The notes under the pieces were generated by a model. That model was not told where the DNA came from and did not search any database. It saw only the letters and a list, made by a program, of their open reading frames with translations. 64,000 nt of DNA from CAWAVN01 sp963844315 (GTDB lineage Bacteria > Planctomycetota > Planctomycetia > Planctomycetales > Planctomycetaceae): assembly GCA_963844315.1 (NCBI GenBank), contig CAWJOC010000026.1, positions 185,624 through 249,623 of the forward strand. Reading direction: 5' to 3'. The position numbers were made by a program, and so were the translations under genes. Positions 26,809-36,041 of the stretch are shown piece by piece (within the stretch, counting starts at the first letter, position 1; each line of letters begins with the position of its first letter).

Positions 26809-29013
26809 CTATCCACATTGAGCTTTCGCGTATCGGCCCAAGGCCATCACCGGGAAGTAGATCCGGTAGAGGTGGTATTTGAGATAGAACACCTTGGGGA
26901 AGCCGGTGCCGGTGAACCAGGGTTCGTCCCAGGTCCCGTCGGGTTTTTGGGTGTCCAAGAGGTATTGGACGCCGCGGTGGGCGGCATCGCTATGGGCTTG
27001 GCCTGAGGCGATGAGACCCAACAGTGCCCAGGCGGTTTGGGAGGCGGTGGTGGGACCCTGGCCTCTGAGCGTGGGGTCATCATAGCTTCTGGGCGTTTCG
27101 CCCCAGCCGCCGTTTTTTTGCTGTTTGGACATCAGCCAACCGGCGGCGGCCTGAATGCGGGCATCGGATTGCGGGATGCCGATCTTGGTCAGGCCCACCA
27201 GGCATTGCCAGGTTCCGTAGATGTAGTTCACGCCCCAGCGTCCGTACCAGGCATGGTCTTGCTGTTGGTCGTTCCACACGAACTCCAGGGCTTTTTGAAT
27301 CGCCGGGTGGCCGACGGAGACGTTCAAATGGGCGAACATCTCCACGATGCGGGCGGTGATGTCGGCGGTCGGGGGGTCGATCATCGCGTTGTGGTCGGCG
27401 AAGGGCACGCGGGTGAATAGCTCGCGGTCGTTGTTGGCGTCGAACGCACCCCAACCGCCGTCTTGGCTTTGCATCGCCAGGATCCATCTCGCCCCGCGCC
27501 AAATGGCATTCAGCATCGGCGAGGCGGATTCCACTTCCAGGCAGGCTTTCGCGGAGGTCGTGCTGCGTCCCGAAACCACGGCGGCGGCATCCTTGTCGGC
27601 GGCGTGCGGACTCCAATCCCCCAAGAGATACTGCGAGTTCCAAGTTCCCCGATCCATATCGCTCCCCGGCAGGCAGCGGGCGAGAGCCATCACCACCATC
27701 GAGGTGTCATCCATATCGGGATAGAATTCGTTTTTGAACTCAAAAAACCAGCCGCCGACTTCCATCTCCGGTTTCAGAACCGACCAGTCGCCTTTGGCTT
27801 TGACTTCCTTGGACAACAGCCAACGGACAGAGTTCTTGATGGCCGGATGCTCCCGCGAGACGCCCGCATCTCTAAGGGCAATCGTCGCGAGGGCGGTGTC
27901 CCAGATGGGGGATTTACAGGGTTGAAGCCGAATCGTGTCGCGCTCTTGGATCATGAGGGCATCGAGTTCACTCATGGCCGCGCGGACTTCGGGCGATTCC
28001 TCCGAGAAGCCCAGGCACTTGAGCGCGACGACGCTCCAAACAATCGGCGGGAAGATCGCGCCGAAGCCGTCGCTCTTTTCGAAGCGGGCGATCATCCAAT
28101 TCGCGGCTTTACGGATGGCGAGCTTGCGAAGCGGTCGGAGTCGCAGCGTTTCCAGCAGCTTCAAACAGCGGTCGATCTGGCGGAAGACCCAATCCCAATT
28201 GACCAGGGTTTTATGGCGGAGGTCATCGACCACTTCGGACGTGTCCATGCAGATGGGCAAATCCTCCGGGCGTTTGAGGAACAGCTCATCGATGTGGTGC
28301 TCCTTGGGAAGTTCGCGAACCGGACGATAAGCCCAAAGGAGCGAGAGCGGAACCAAGATCGTCCGCGACCACGCCGACATCTCGTAGATGTTAAATGGCA
28401 TCCAGCGCGGAATGAGCATCAACTCCGGCGGCACGGCGGGGCATTGGGAATACTTGATGATCCCCAAAAGCGCCAGGTAATACCGCGTGAAGCTGTTGAC
28501 CTTCTCCGCCCCGCCCCCGGCGCGGATGGCGTTTCGGGCGCGGAGCATCGGCTCGGAATCGGGATCGTGCCCGGTGATCTTGAGAGCAAAATACGCTTTA
28601 ACCGAAGCCGACATCTCCATCAGCCCGCCGGGGTAAATCGCCCAGCCGCCTTCGGGGAGTTGCTTTTCCAGCATGTAGTTGGCGCAGAGGCGGGCCACGT
28701 CCGAGCCTTCCCGATTCAGGAAGGCCAGCAGCAGGATGTATTCGGATTCGAGAATCGTATCGCCTTCTAGTTCGCCGACCCAAAAGCCCTCCGGGTCTTG
28801 CTCCCTCAGGAGGTAATCCCTGGTGCGGGTGATGGCGGAGGACAGCCGCTCGTCGCCGAACATCAGACCGGCACCTTGCTTCACTGCCGAAGCGGACTGT
28901 GTTCCTCCGTGAATGGGAACATTGGTCATATCGAACCGATTTCGCCGGGCGCCAAGCCAGCCTGAACTCATTTCAGGTGCCTCATCTAGGGAGTTTTCTA
29001 CACGTCCTTCCAT
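26809..29013 (-). CDS. shc: Squalene-hopene cyclase
   Basis: The protein has 734 residues in one intact frame. The catalytic protonation motif DMDDTS (DxDD, near residue 433) is present. QW repeats run throughout: QDPEGFWVGELE, QLPEGGWAIYPGG, QSQDGGWGAFD, QQKNGGWGE and QKPDGTWDEPWFTGTGFP. WYGRWGVNYIYGTW is also diagnostic. The enzyme cyclises squalene to hopene/hopanol at the membrane, giving sterol-like hopanoids. The N-terminus is about 50 residues longer than usual, so ATG at about 28929 (MTNVPIHGG) may be the true start. No other hopanoid genes are adjacent. Confidence 0.96.
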   Translation of the reverse strand: MEGRVENSLDEAPEMSSGWLGARRNRFDMTNVPIHGGTQSASAVKQGAGLMFGDERLSSAITRTRDYLLREQDPEGFWVGELEGDTILESEYILLLAFLNREGSDVARLCANYMLEKQLPEGGWAIYPGGLMEMSASVKAYFALKITGHDPDSEPMLRARNAIRAGGGAEKVNSFTRYYLALLGIIKYSQCPAVPPELMLIPRWMPFNIYEMSAWSRTILVPLSLLWAYRPVRELPKEHHIDELFLKRPEDLPICMDTSEVVDDLRHKTLVNWDWVFRQIDRCLKLLETLRLRPLRKLAIRKAANWMIARFEKSDGFGAIFPPIVWSVVALKCLGFSEESPEVRAAMSELDALMIQERDTIRLQPCKSPIWDTALATIALRDAGVSREHPAIKNSVRWLLSKEVKAKGDWSVLKPEMEVGGWFFEFKNEFYPDMDDTSMVVMALARCLPGSDMDRGTWNSQYLLGDWSPHAADKDAAAVVSGRSTTSAKACLEVESASPMLNAIWRGARWILAMQSQDGGWGAFDANNDRELFTRVPFADHNAMIDPPTADITARIVEMFAHLNVSVGHPAIQKALEFVWNDQQQDHAWYGRWGVNYIYGTWQCLVGLTKIGIPQSDARIQAAAGWLMSKQQKNGGWGETPRSYDDPTLRGQGPTTASQTAWALLGLIASGQAHSDAAHRGVQYLLDTQKPDGTWDEPWFTGTGFPKVFYLKYHLYRIYFPVMALGRYAKAQCG

Positions 29014-29136
29014 CCGTCAGGACGGCCAAGACGCGCATGTTACGCAGGAAGCGGAAACAGGGCAACCTCAAACAGGGGCTGGGGGGAAGAGGATGGCGGA
29101 TGGCAGATAGACCGCTTGTTCAAGCGATCAGAGTTC

Positions 29137-29307
29137 TAACGCAAAGACCGCAAAGGGAAGACGCAGAGAACGCCAAGGAGGATCCAATGACTTTTCTATA
29201 ACCTGTTCCTTTGCCCTAGGAATTGGGATTCTTCCAAGGATTTGCCTCCATCAGCCCAAAAAAGTCCTTCGCGTCTTTTGCGTCTTCCCTTTGCGGTCTT
29301 TGCGTTA
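29137..29307. repeat. Inverted-repeat element, CGCAAAGACCGCAAAG family (171 bp, MITE-like)
   Basis: Arms 29137-29165 and 29279-29307 are perfect 29-base reverse complements beginning TAACGCAAAGACCGCAAAGG. The interior is non-coding. It is related to the element at 13908-14101, with the same arms but a different centre. Confidence 0.75.
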
Positions 29308-29341
29308 AAATTCCTTTTGAAGAGTTGCGGATGAACCCTTT

Positions 29342-30490
29342 CTATTTCAAAACCAACCGACCGAAACGGATGGCGGTGCGGGGGCGGTCGGGTTCGTTGG
29401 AGCTGTCCCAGACCGAGAGCCACTCGCCGGGCTTGTGTTCGATCAACGTGGGGTAGCTGTTTTTATTGTCGGCTTCGTAGAAGGTCTTCTCTTCCGACCA
29501 CTCGCCGCCGGGGCTTTTGGTCTTATAGTAAAGTCCCAGGCGTTCGATCTGGTTGCTATAGACATAGAGATGCCCGCCTTTCGCGCTTTGGCCATAAAAA
29601 CTTTTGGAGCGATAATTCGGCAGGTCGGGTTCGGGTTTTGCGACGGACCACGTTTTACCGCCGTCTTGGCTGAGGGAGGAATACGCCAAGGGCGGATCGA
29701 GCGCGCGTTCGCGGACCATGTCGGCGGTTCGCATCACGATCTTGAGTTCGCCTGGGTTATCCGTGGGAGCGATGCCGCCTTCGTGGAGGAACACCGGATC
29801 GTTCTCCGGGTATTCCACATAGCCCGCGAGCTTCCAATGGAGCAGGCTTGTGCTTTCGAGGACAAACTGCCGCCGGTCGCCGTGCGGGTCGCGCCTTTGG
29901 GTATTTCGATGACCGGGGAGTAAATAATGCGGCACGCCGTTTCGCATCACGGTTTCGATGCCCGCCACGATGATGATCGCCCCTTGGTAATCCATCGCCA
30001 TTTCCACCGGATGCCAGGACATCCCGCCGTCGCCTGAGTAAGCCCCGACGAGATTGGCGTTCTCGCTGTCGCGATGATGGAGTGGCGTCCGCATGCAGAA
30101 CAGCCAGATCACGTCCTGCCCCGGCGGACGAAACAGCACTGAATTGTTATAGGCATACTGCACCGTGCCGTTCCGCTGGCGGTGATCGAAGATCATAATC
30201 CGCTCGCTCCACGTCTTGCCGCCGTCCTTGCTGAGGGAGCACACAATGTCCCCCATGTCGGGCTTGCCGCGAAGTTGCAGTCCATACGCCGCGACCAGAT
30301 GCGTATCGGTCCACTTCGCGATGTAGGGTTCCCAGATCTTGTCGTAGGGGCCGTTGTCTTCCAAGGTGTCGATGGTGACAACCTCTTTCACATCGCCCTG
30401 AAAGGACCGTTCCGCCGCGAGTAAATGAGCCGACGCCAAGCCCAAGCAAAACACAACAAGACCGAAATGAGAAAATCGTTTCGCAATCAT
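29342..30490 (-). CDS. Exported sialidase/BNR-repeat-like protein
   Basis: ATG 30490 has AAGGAGATG upstream. The protein has 382 residues with a signal peptide (FGLVVFCLGLASAHLLAAER). Asp-box (BNR) repeats S-x-D-x-G-x-T/S-W occur as SKDGGKTWSE, SGDGGMSWHP and SQDGGKTWSV. This indicates a six-bladed sialidase-fold propeller. Such proteins in Planctomycetes are annotated as exo-alpha-sialidase-like, but I do not see a clear catalytic Arg triad or FRIP motif, so glycosidase activity is unproven. Confidence 0.82.
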   Translation of the reverse strand: MIAKRFSHFGLVVFCLGLASAHLLAAERSFQGDVKEVVTIDTLEDNGPYDKIWEPYIAKWTDTHLVAAYGLQLRGKPDMGDIVCSLSKDGGKTWSERIMIFDHRQRNGTVQYAYNNSVLFRPPGQDVIWLFCMRTPLHHRDSENANLVGAYSGDGGMSWHPVEMAMDYQGAIIIVAGIETVMRNGVPHYLLPGHRNTQRRDPHGDRRQFVLESTSLLHWKLAGYVEYPENDPVFLHEGGIAPTDNPGELKIVMRTADMVRERALDPPLAYSSLSQDGGKTWSVAKPEPDLPNYRSKSFYGQSAKGGHLYVYSNQIERLGLYYKTKSPGGEWSEEKTFYEADNKNSYPTLIEHKPGEWLSVWDSSNEPDRPRTAIRFGRLVLK

Positions 30491-30519
30491 AAGGGAAGCA
30501 TCTCCTTGATTTGGTGACA

Positions 30520-31309
30520 TTAGACTTCGGGCGGGAAGACGCCGACGACGCGGTGGGCGAAATCCATATTGGATCCGGTGAGGATGCCGGAGTCGTCGCT
30601 CAACAGGTACACGCAGAACTTGGCCACGTCATCGGGTTTCAGGATTCGGCCAAAGGGGGAAGACTCCTCGGCGACTTCCAGCCAGTTGTCGGGGCTGCCC
30701 TGCTGTTTCTGGACGATGTGCTCATTGGGAGTGTCGGTCCAGCCGAGGTTGATGCCGTTGACGCGGATGCGGTCTTTCCTTAGGCCGTTCGCGATGTTTT
30801 TGGTGAAGGTCGCTAGCGCCTCCCTTGGTGGAACTGTACGCGGGCAGGATGTCCAACCCGCAGTACGCCGCCACCGAAAGAATGTTGACGATGGAACCGG
30901 CGATGTGTTCCCGCCGCATGATCCGCACGGCCTCCTGCGTGAGCAAAAACGGAGCGCGGACGTTGACCGCGAATTGATAATCCCAAAACTCCACGGTGAG
31001 ATCTTCGAGCGATGACCGAAACGTATCGGCGGCGGCGTTGACCAGTCCATCCACCCGGCCAAACACCTGATCGCACCGGGCGACGATGTTTCGGCAATCT
31101 TCCACCACCGCGAGATCCGCCCGCACGAACTCCGCCTTGCAGCCCAGTTCCGCAATCCTCGCCGCGACTTTTTCCCCTTTGCCTTCTTGCCGGCCCGTTA
31201 TCACCACGCCCTTGGCCCCAGCCATCGCGGCATGCAAAGCCACCGCTTCGCCCACGCCTTGCGTCCCGCCGGTGACGATCACCACTTTGCCATCCAGCCT
31301 TGCCACCAT
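30520..31309 (-). CDS. Short-chain dehydrogenase/reductase, one frameshift
   Basis: From ATG 31309 (MVARLDGKVVIVTGGTQGVG) the Rossmann TGGTQGVG cofactor loop, VNAAADT, NILSVAAYCG (Ser) and PAYSSTKG (Tyr-x-x-x-Lys) are all present. At GGGAGGCGC near 30820 one G too many breaks the frame. The continuation ALATFTKNIANGLRKDRIRV and NGINLGWTDTP, then LLSDDSGILTGSNMDFAH, completes a classical SDR of about 262 residues. The substrate is unknown. An upstream ATG at about 31333 (MTNQRVKH) is also possible. Confidence 0.88.
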
Positions 31310-31465
31310 GTGTTTCACCCTTTGGTTAGTCATCCCTTGAAAAACTCTGGTGCAGCATAAACGGAACGGGCAAAAAATCCCAATGACCAAGGAGGGCGTG
31401 GTTTCCCAATTCGCCACGCCCTTCGCTGCGCTCAGGGACGTTCCACACAACGCATCAATCAAAAA

Positions 31466-31506
31466 TCGTCGGGCAGGCGAAGACAAACCTTCACCTGCCC
31501 GACGAC
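31466..31506 (-). terminator. Rho-independent terminator after the NtrC-type gene
   Basis: GTCGGGCAGGCGAAG (31468-31482) pairs with CTTCACCTGCCCGAC (31489-31503). On the minus strand the hairpin is followed by ATTTTTG, 20 bases beyond the regulator's stop codon. Confidence 0.7.
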
Positions 31507-31526
31507 TTCTTGCTGACCGCTGAAAA

Positions 31527-32924
31527 CTAAATCAACTGCTTTTCCTTCTCGTATTGGATGTCGTATTTCTTCATTTTCTTATAGAGCGTGGTGCGGTTGA
31601 TGCCTAGCATTTTGGCGGTGTCCTGGCGATTCCAGCCGTTGGCCTCCAGGGCATCGACCAGAAGCTGGCGTTCGGGCGTCGCCATCGCGGATTTCAAATT
31701 GTTGCCTAAACTGGGCATCACGAACCGGGCGGCGTGGTGGTCAGTCTGGCGGACTTTTTCGGGCAGTTCTCCCGCAGTGACCATCTCGTTTTTGGAGAGC
31801 ACCACCGCCCGCTCTACGACGTTGACCAACTCGCGGACGTTCCCCGGCCAGGCGTAGCGCTGCAGAAAGTGCATCGCATCGTCATCGAAGCCTTTGACGT
31901 TCTTGCCGGTAGTTTCGTTGAATTGCTTGAGGTAATGCTCGACCAAAAGCGGGATGTCGCCGATGCGTTCCCTAAGCGGCGGCTGGGTGACGGAGATCAC
32001 GTTGATGCGGTAATACAAATCCTCGCGGAACTCCCCGGCTGCGACCATGTCTTCGAGGTTCGCGTTGGTGGCCAGGATCAGCCGTACATCGACTTTGTGG
32101 GTCTTGTTCCCGCCGACGGGTTCGAACTCGCGGTCTTGGAGAACCCGCAAGAGTTTCACTTGCAGACTTTGCGAGGCGGTGGCGATCTCATCGAGGAAAA
32201 TCGTGCCGCCGCTGGCTTGCAGGAACTTGCCGACCTTGTCGTGCGTTGCTCCGGTGAATGACCCGGCGACGTGGCCGAAGAGTTCGCTTTCGAGGAGATT
32301 CTCCGGGAGCGCTCCGCAGGCGACTTCCACGAAGGGCTTGTCCTGGCGGTCGGTAAGTTGATGGATCGCGCGGGCGGTCATGGTTTTGCCCGTGCCGCTT
32401 TCGCCGAGGATCAAAACGGTGGTCCGGGTGTCCGCGACGCTTTCGATCAGATCGAACATCCGGAGCATTTTGTAATCGTGGCCGACGATGTTGGCCATGC
32501 CGAACCGCTGGTCGAGTTGCTGCTTGAGGTTCTTGTTTTCCTCGACGATCCGGCGTTGCCCCAAGGCGCGTTGGATGCAGAGGTGCAGTTCTTCATCAAT
32601 CACCGGCTTGGTGAGATAATCGAACGCGCCCATGCGGATGGCTTCGACGGCGCTTTCAATCGTGCCGTAGCCCGTGAGCAGGATCATCGCGGTGTCGGGC
32701 TTGTCTTCCACCGCCCATTCGAGAAGCTGGAACCCATCCTTGTCGGGCAGGTTGACATCGCAAATCACGGCCTCAAAGGGAAACTCCCGCATGCGGCTTT
32801 GGGCTTCCTGGCAATTGGAAGCGGTCTCCGTGCGGTGTCCGAGGCTGCGCAGATAATCGGCCATAGCGGAAAGAACGTGCGGATCGTCATCGACGACCAG
32901 CAGCGAGCCGTGGTTTTTCTTCAT
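31527..32924 (-). CDS. NtrC-family sigma-54-dependent response regulator
   Basis: There are 465 residues. The receiver domain (1-125) has DDD, phospho-Asp in CDVNLPDKDG, TGYGT and the Lys in LTKP. The AAA+ domain has Walker A GESGTGKT, Walker B GGTIFLDEI and the arginine finger region REDLYYRINVI. The sigma-54 contact loop reads GSFTGA instead of GAFTGA. A Fis-type HTH at the C-terminus reads WNRQDTAKMLGINRTTLYKK. It activates sigma-54 promoters after phosphorylation. No histidine kinase is adjacent. Confidence 0.95.
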   Translation of the reverse strand: MKKNHGSLLVVDDDPHVLSAMADYLRSLGHRTETASNCQEAQSRMREFPFEAVICDVNLPDKDGFQLLEWAVEDKPDTAMILLTGYGTIESAVEAIRMGAFDYLTKPVIDEELHLCIQRALGQRRIVEENKNLKQQLDQRFGMANIVGHDYKMLRMFDLIESVADTRTTVLILGESGTGKTMTARAIHQLTDRQDKPFVEVACGALPENLLESELFGHVAGSFTGATHDKVGKFLQASGGTIFLDEIATASQSLQVKLLRVLQDREFEPVGGNKTHKVDVRLILATNANLEDMVAAGEFREDLYYRINVISVTQPPLRERIGDIPLLVEHYLKQFNETTGKNVKGFDDDAMHFLQRYAWPGNVRELVNVVERAVVLSKNEMVTAGELPEKVRQTDHHAARFVMPSLGNNLKSAMATPERQLLVDALEANGWNRQDTAKMLGINRTTLYKKMKKYDIQYEKEKQLI

Positions 32925-33055
32925 GGTGTCTCTCTTTGACTCTAGCGGATCACAGGTGCAAAATCAGGGAGGTGGTTTTCGCGCGGCGGGTCCGTTTGTT
33001 GGGACAAAATCCGCGCGAATTGCCCGTGTTCGATCCCTCTTCTATTGAGAGGTTC

Positions 33056-33117
33056 GTGTGCCACGGCTCTGTGAGCCGTGCCAATCTTCGCACGGCTCAC
33101 AGAGCCGTGGCACACAT
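33056..33117. repeat. Inverted repeat, GCCACGGCTCTGTGAGCCGTG family
   Basis: GTGTGCCACGGCTCTGTGAG and CTCACAGAGCCGTGGCACAC face each other around AATCTTCG. A second copy lies in the cluster at 49726-49800. Confidence 0.85.
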
Positions 33118-33574
33118 CAATCGAAGATTAACCAGACACGAGGCATCAATCGTCAAACGTTTCGCCGATACGTTTCGCGGATCGGTTGATGCCGGCCGTG
33201 CCGATTTCAACGCCTGAGCCGCGAAGGCGGGCAGGGGGTCTTGCTCAAACCCTTGAGCCGACCCCGCCCGCTTGCTGAGAGCCAATTTCTTGAGAGGTGT
33301 GAAAACATAGAACGCCAGTTGCGGAGCGTCAACAAAATTGGCAACGTTGGCGTTGATTCCCCGAAACAACGTCCGCCCGGAAACGCTCACGCCGCTTTGA
33401 TCGCTACAACCGGCACGGAATCGCAGAAGCGGGGGACGTGGCGAGAGCCAGAATGCACCCCTAGGGATACAGCCGCCGCGCGGATGTAAACGCCGGGAAT
33501 CACTGGTCCGAACGTGTTTTTCTCGCACTTAACCGGAGAAGACATGGAACGTAAATCGTCCGGGCACCGCCTGA
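33118..33574. other. Intergenic region with no supported gene
   Basis: Frames of 80-140 codons are open on both strands, but their translations (Arg/Pro/Ser-rich) show no family features or plausible starts. A 3' partial CCCTCTCCC repeat begins at about 33578. Confidence 0.45.
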
Positions 33575-33630
33575 AGGGTGGTCCACCCTAGCCCTCTCCC
33601 CAGGGGAGAGGGGACAAAGCCATATCCTCA

Positions 33631-35210
33631 TCAATTCGGAACCGCGGGCTTCCGCATTTGCTCAAGGATTTCGGGATGGCGGTCGGCGATGTTTTGGGTT
33701 TCGCCGGGGTCGTTGGAAAGATCGAAAAGCAGAAGTTGCTCGGCCCCGGCGGGGCGAAGTCCTTTCCAATGCCTGAGCCTGACCGCTTGGGCATTGCCTC
33801 CGGGCGTTTCCCAATACAAAAGTTGCGGAGGAACGGCAGTGTACGTTCTCAAGAGCGGCGCGAAGGAAATGCCGTCCATGCTGTCGCGGAAGCGTTGGGT
33901 GAAGCTAAACTCGATGAACGTGGGCCACAGATCCCACATCGCCGCCGGGCGGGTGAGGACTTCCCCGCCGCGAATGACGCCCGGAAACGTCGCGAGGAAC
34001 GGCACGCGCGAATTGGCTTCGCCCAAGCCCGATGGATGAGTTCTATAAGGGTCCAGAGCTTTGGAAGTAATCCGTGGCCTGGGCGTGGTCGGGATGGATG
34101 CCCGAATAGCGCGGTGAAGAACACGCTGGTCCTTGGGGAAAGTCCCGCCCGGTCAATCGCCGCCCGGATGCGGCCCAAGTCGCGGTCGGTCATGCGGACG
34201 GCGGCCCCGTAGCTCTGGGCGGACATAGGCCAATCGGTGTCCTTGGAAAGTTCCTGATCCCTGAACTCCGCCGCCATGTCCAGGTACGGCGGTAAGACGA
34301 TCATCATGAACACAGGGCGGTGGAAAGCGGGGGTTTGTTCGAGTTCCTGCACCGCTGCCCTGACGATCAAATCGCCCGCGCTGACAGGAGGATCGCCTGC
34401 GGGCAAATCGATCTGGGTATCATTCACCCACAGCGTTTGGGGATTAAAAGTGAGGGCGTCTTTCGCCAGGAGTTGGCCGGTCCATTCATCGAAGCCATGC
34501 CGCAACGGGCTGTTCTCCTTGGTGGCATTGTCGGGAGCCAGCCACATGCCGTAGAACGCCGTGTGATACCCGCCTCGCCAAAGAGCTTCGGCCAACGTGC
34601 AGGTGCGTTCTTCGATGAGGAAATCGTCATCATCTTCGCCGCCGTCCCTCGAAGCGGTCCAACCCGTGTGGAGCGACCAATGCGAACCCCGCATGGAAGG
34701 ATCGCCCGCGTAAAAGTCCGTCAGCCTGACGCCCGAATTGGCCAGGGCGTCCAGATGCGGCGTGGGGATTTTGGTTTGCCCGTAACTGCCCAGATCGCCG
34801 ATGCCCAACCGGGGAGCGACGACCAAGACGATGTTCGGCGAACGGTGGCCCGACATCACGCGGACTTGCCGGTTGGCGTTCCTGAGTGCGGTGCGGTTCT
34901 CTTGTTGAATCCGGGTCAGAACGCGGTCGGCATCGTCCAGGGATTTCAAGAGATCATCCGGATCGGCCCCCAATTCATCGAAATCCTCGGCATTCTCGAC
35001 GTACTTGCGCAGCTCGCGAAGCATGGGATTGTTGAGGTGGTTCTCCCTCGGAGGATTCTGCACATTGGGCGGTTGGACGATTGGAGCATCGGCCTGAAAC
35101 AACACGCCCAACAGCCCGCCATCGCAACCACAGACGAAGAGCAACGCCCAGCCGACCGCGATTCCCCGCCGAACCCGTCGTTCGCAGCTTCGGAATGAAG
35201 TCCTATCCAT
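33631..35210 (-). CDS. Sulfatase-family lipoprotein lacking catalytic residues, frameshifted
   Basis: From ATG 35210 a lipobox (LLFVCGC) follows a short hydrophobic segment, then a helical region and a sulfatase-fold domain beginning SPNIVLVVAPRLGIGDLGSY. Active sulfatases have N-I-x-x-x-x-A-D-D-x-G here, so the two metal-binding Asp are replaced. At the formylglycine site (C/S-x-P-x-R) the protein reads AGDPSMRGSHWSLHTG with no such motif. Between 34030 and 34110 the frame shifts, and the C-terminal part (NSRVPFLATFPGVI; LLLFDLSNDPGETQNIADRH) is typical sulfatase. It is probably a pseudoenzyme of about 525 residues. Confidence 0.75.
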
Positions 35211-35478
35211 CGCAAGTCCCAAAGGTAAATCGCAATCAGAAATCGCCAGCCTCTTGACCCAAAACCCGGCGCGAAAAGGAACTATTTCGCAATTTCGATG
35301 CCGGACGTGGAATTCTCGCGAAAATACCGGGCGGTCCTTTGGTTCCCTATATACCGGCTGTGGGGATTATCGGCGGCAGGGTTTCATTAGCGAATTTTCG
35401 GATTCGGCCCGACCGATTTGAAGACAGGAAAAGCCTTTCGGCGGATGCCCCTGCGAATTGAACCCAAGGAGAGGTGAG

Positions 35479-35966
35479 ATGTCGTTATTGACTGCCGCGT
35501 TGATGAGCGCCGCTTTGCTGGGGGCGGATCCAGGGATTGTGAGCCAAGTCGCTCCGGCGTGCTCCACCGAATGGAGCGACGGTTACTCCGTGGACAACTC
35601 CCACTGCCAATCGGGCGGCCATTCCTGGTGCCCGTGGTGCCACTCCGACAATGGGGAGTGCGAAGAACCCTGTTGCTTTGACCGCCACCTCCTGACCTAT
35701 TGCATCGGCCCCGGCGATTTGTATCCCCACTATCCGTACTATCCGATCCAGCATGGATATTACTATTTCCGGCCCTATAACCACATGCACGTCGAAGAAG
35801 CCTCCGCGCTCGCCGCGCAAATGGGCGGAGACCCCAAGGCTCCCTACAGCGTGGAGTTTTTGTACAAGTACTTCCCCCCGCGCCGGTGGAAAACCTCATT
35901 ATCCCCGAAGAAGAATCCTATCCGCGGCTTGAAGACCTGCTCGAACCCAAAATGCTTTTGGAATAA
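35479..35966 (+). CDS. Exported Cys/Tyr/His-rich hypothetical protein, one frameshift
   Basis: GGAGAGGTGAG precedes ATG 35479. The protein starts MSLLTAALMSAALLGADPG, a signal peptide, followed by a Cys-rich part (CSTEW, SHCQSGGHSWCPWCHSD, ECEEPCCFD; nine Cys within about 55 residues) and a Tyr/Pro/His-rich part (YPHYPYYPIQHGYYYFRPY). At a C6 run near 35876 the frame changes. With one base corrected the C-terminus is NLIIPEEESYPRLEDLLEPK, stopping at 35964-35966. The cysteine spacing suggests disulfides or metal binding. No family is recognised. Confidence 0.6.
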
Positions 35967-35994
35967 CAGACCCGCAAGGTCAAATGCGAACGCC

Positions 35995-36026
35995 AAGAGC
36001 CGCCTCAAAATGAGGCGGCTCTTTTG
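35995..36026. terminator. Bidirectional hairpin terminator
   Basis: AAGAGCCGCCTCA and TGAGGCGGCTCTT are perfect reverse complements with a 3-base loop. TTTT follows on the plus strand; on the minus strand the A-rich base gives a weaker T tract. It sits between convergent genes ending at 35966 and 36042. Confidence 0.8.
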
Positions 36027-36041
36027 GATTGGGCGGGAACG

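Noticed and set aside
27463..28770. Long plus-strand open frame (435 codons) opposite squalene-hopene cyclase
   Set aside because: The minus strand encodes an intact cyclase with QW and DxDD motifs; the plus frame has no family features.
33097..33528. Minus-strand 143-codon frame in the 33.1-33.6 kb spacer
   Set aside because: No start signal, biased Arg/Pro/Ser composition, and overlap with a palindromic repeat at its 3' end.
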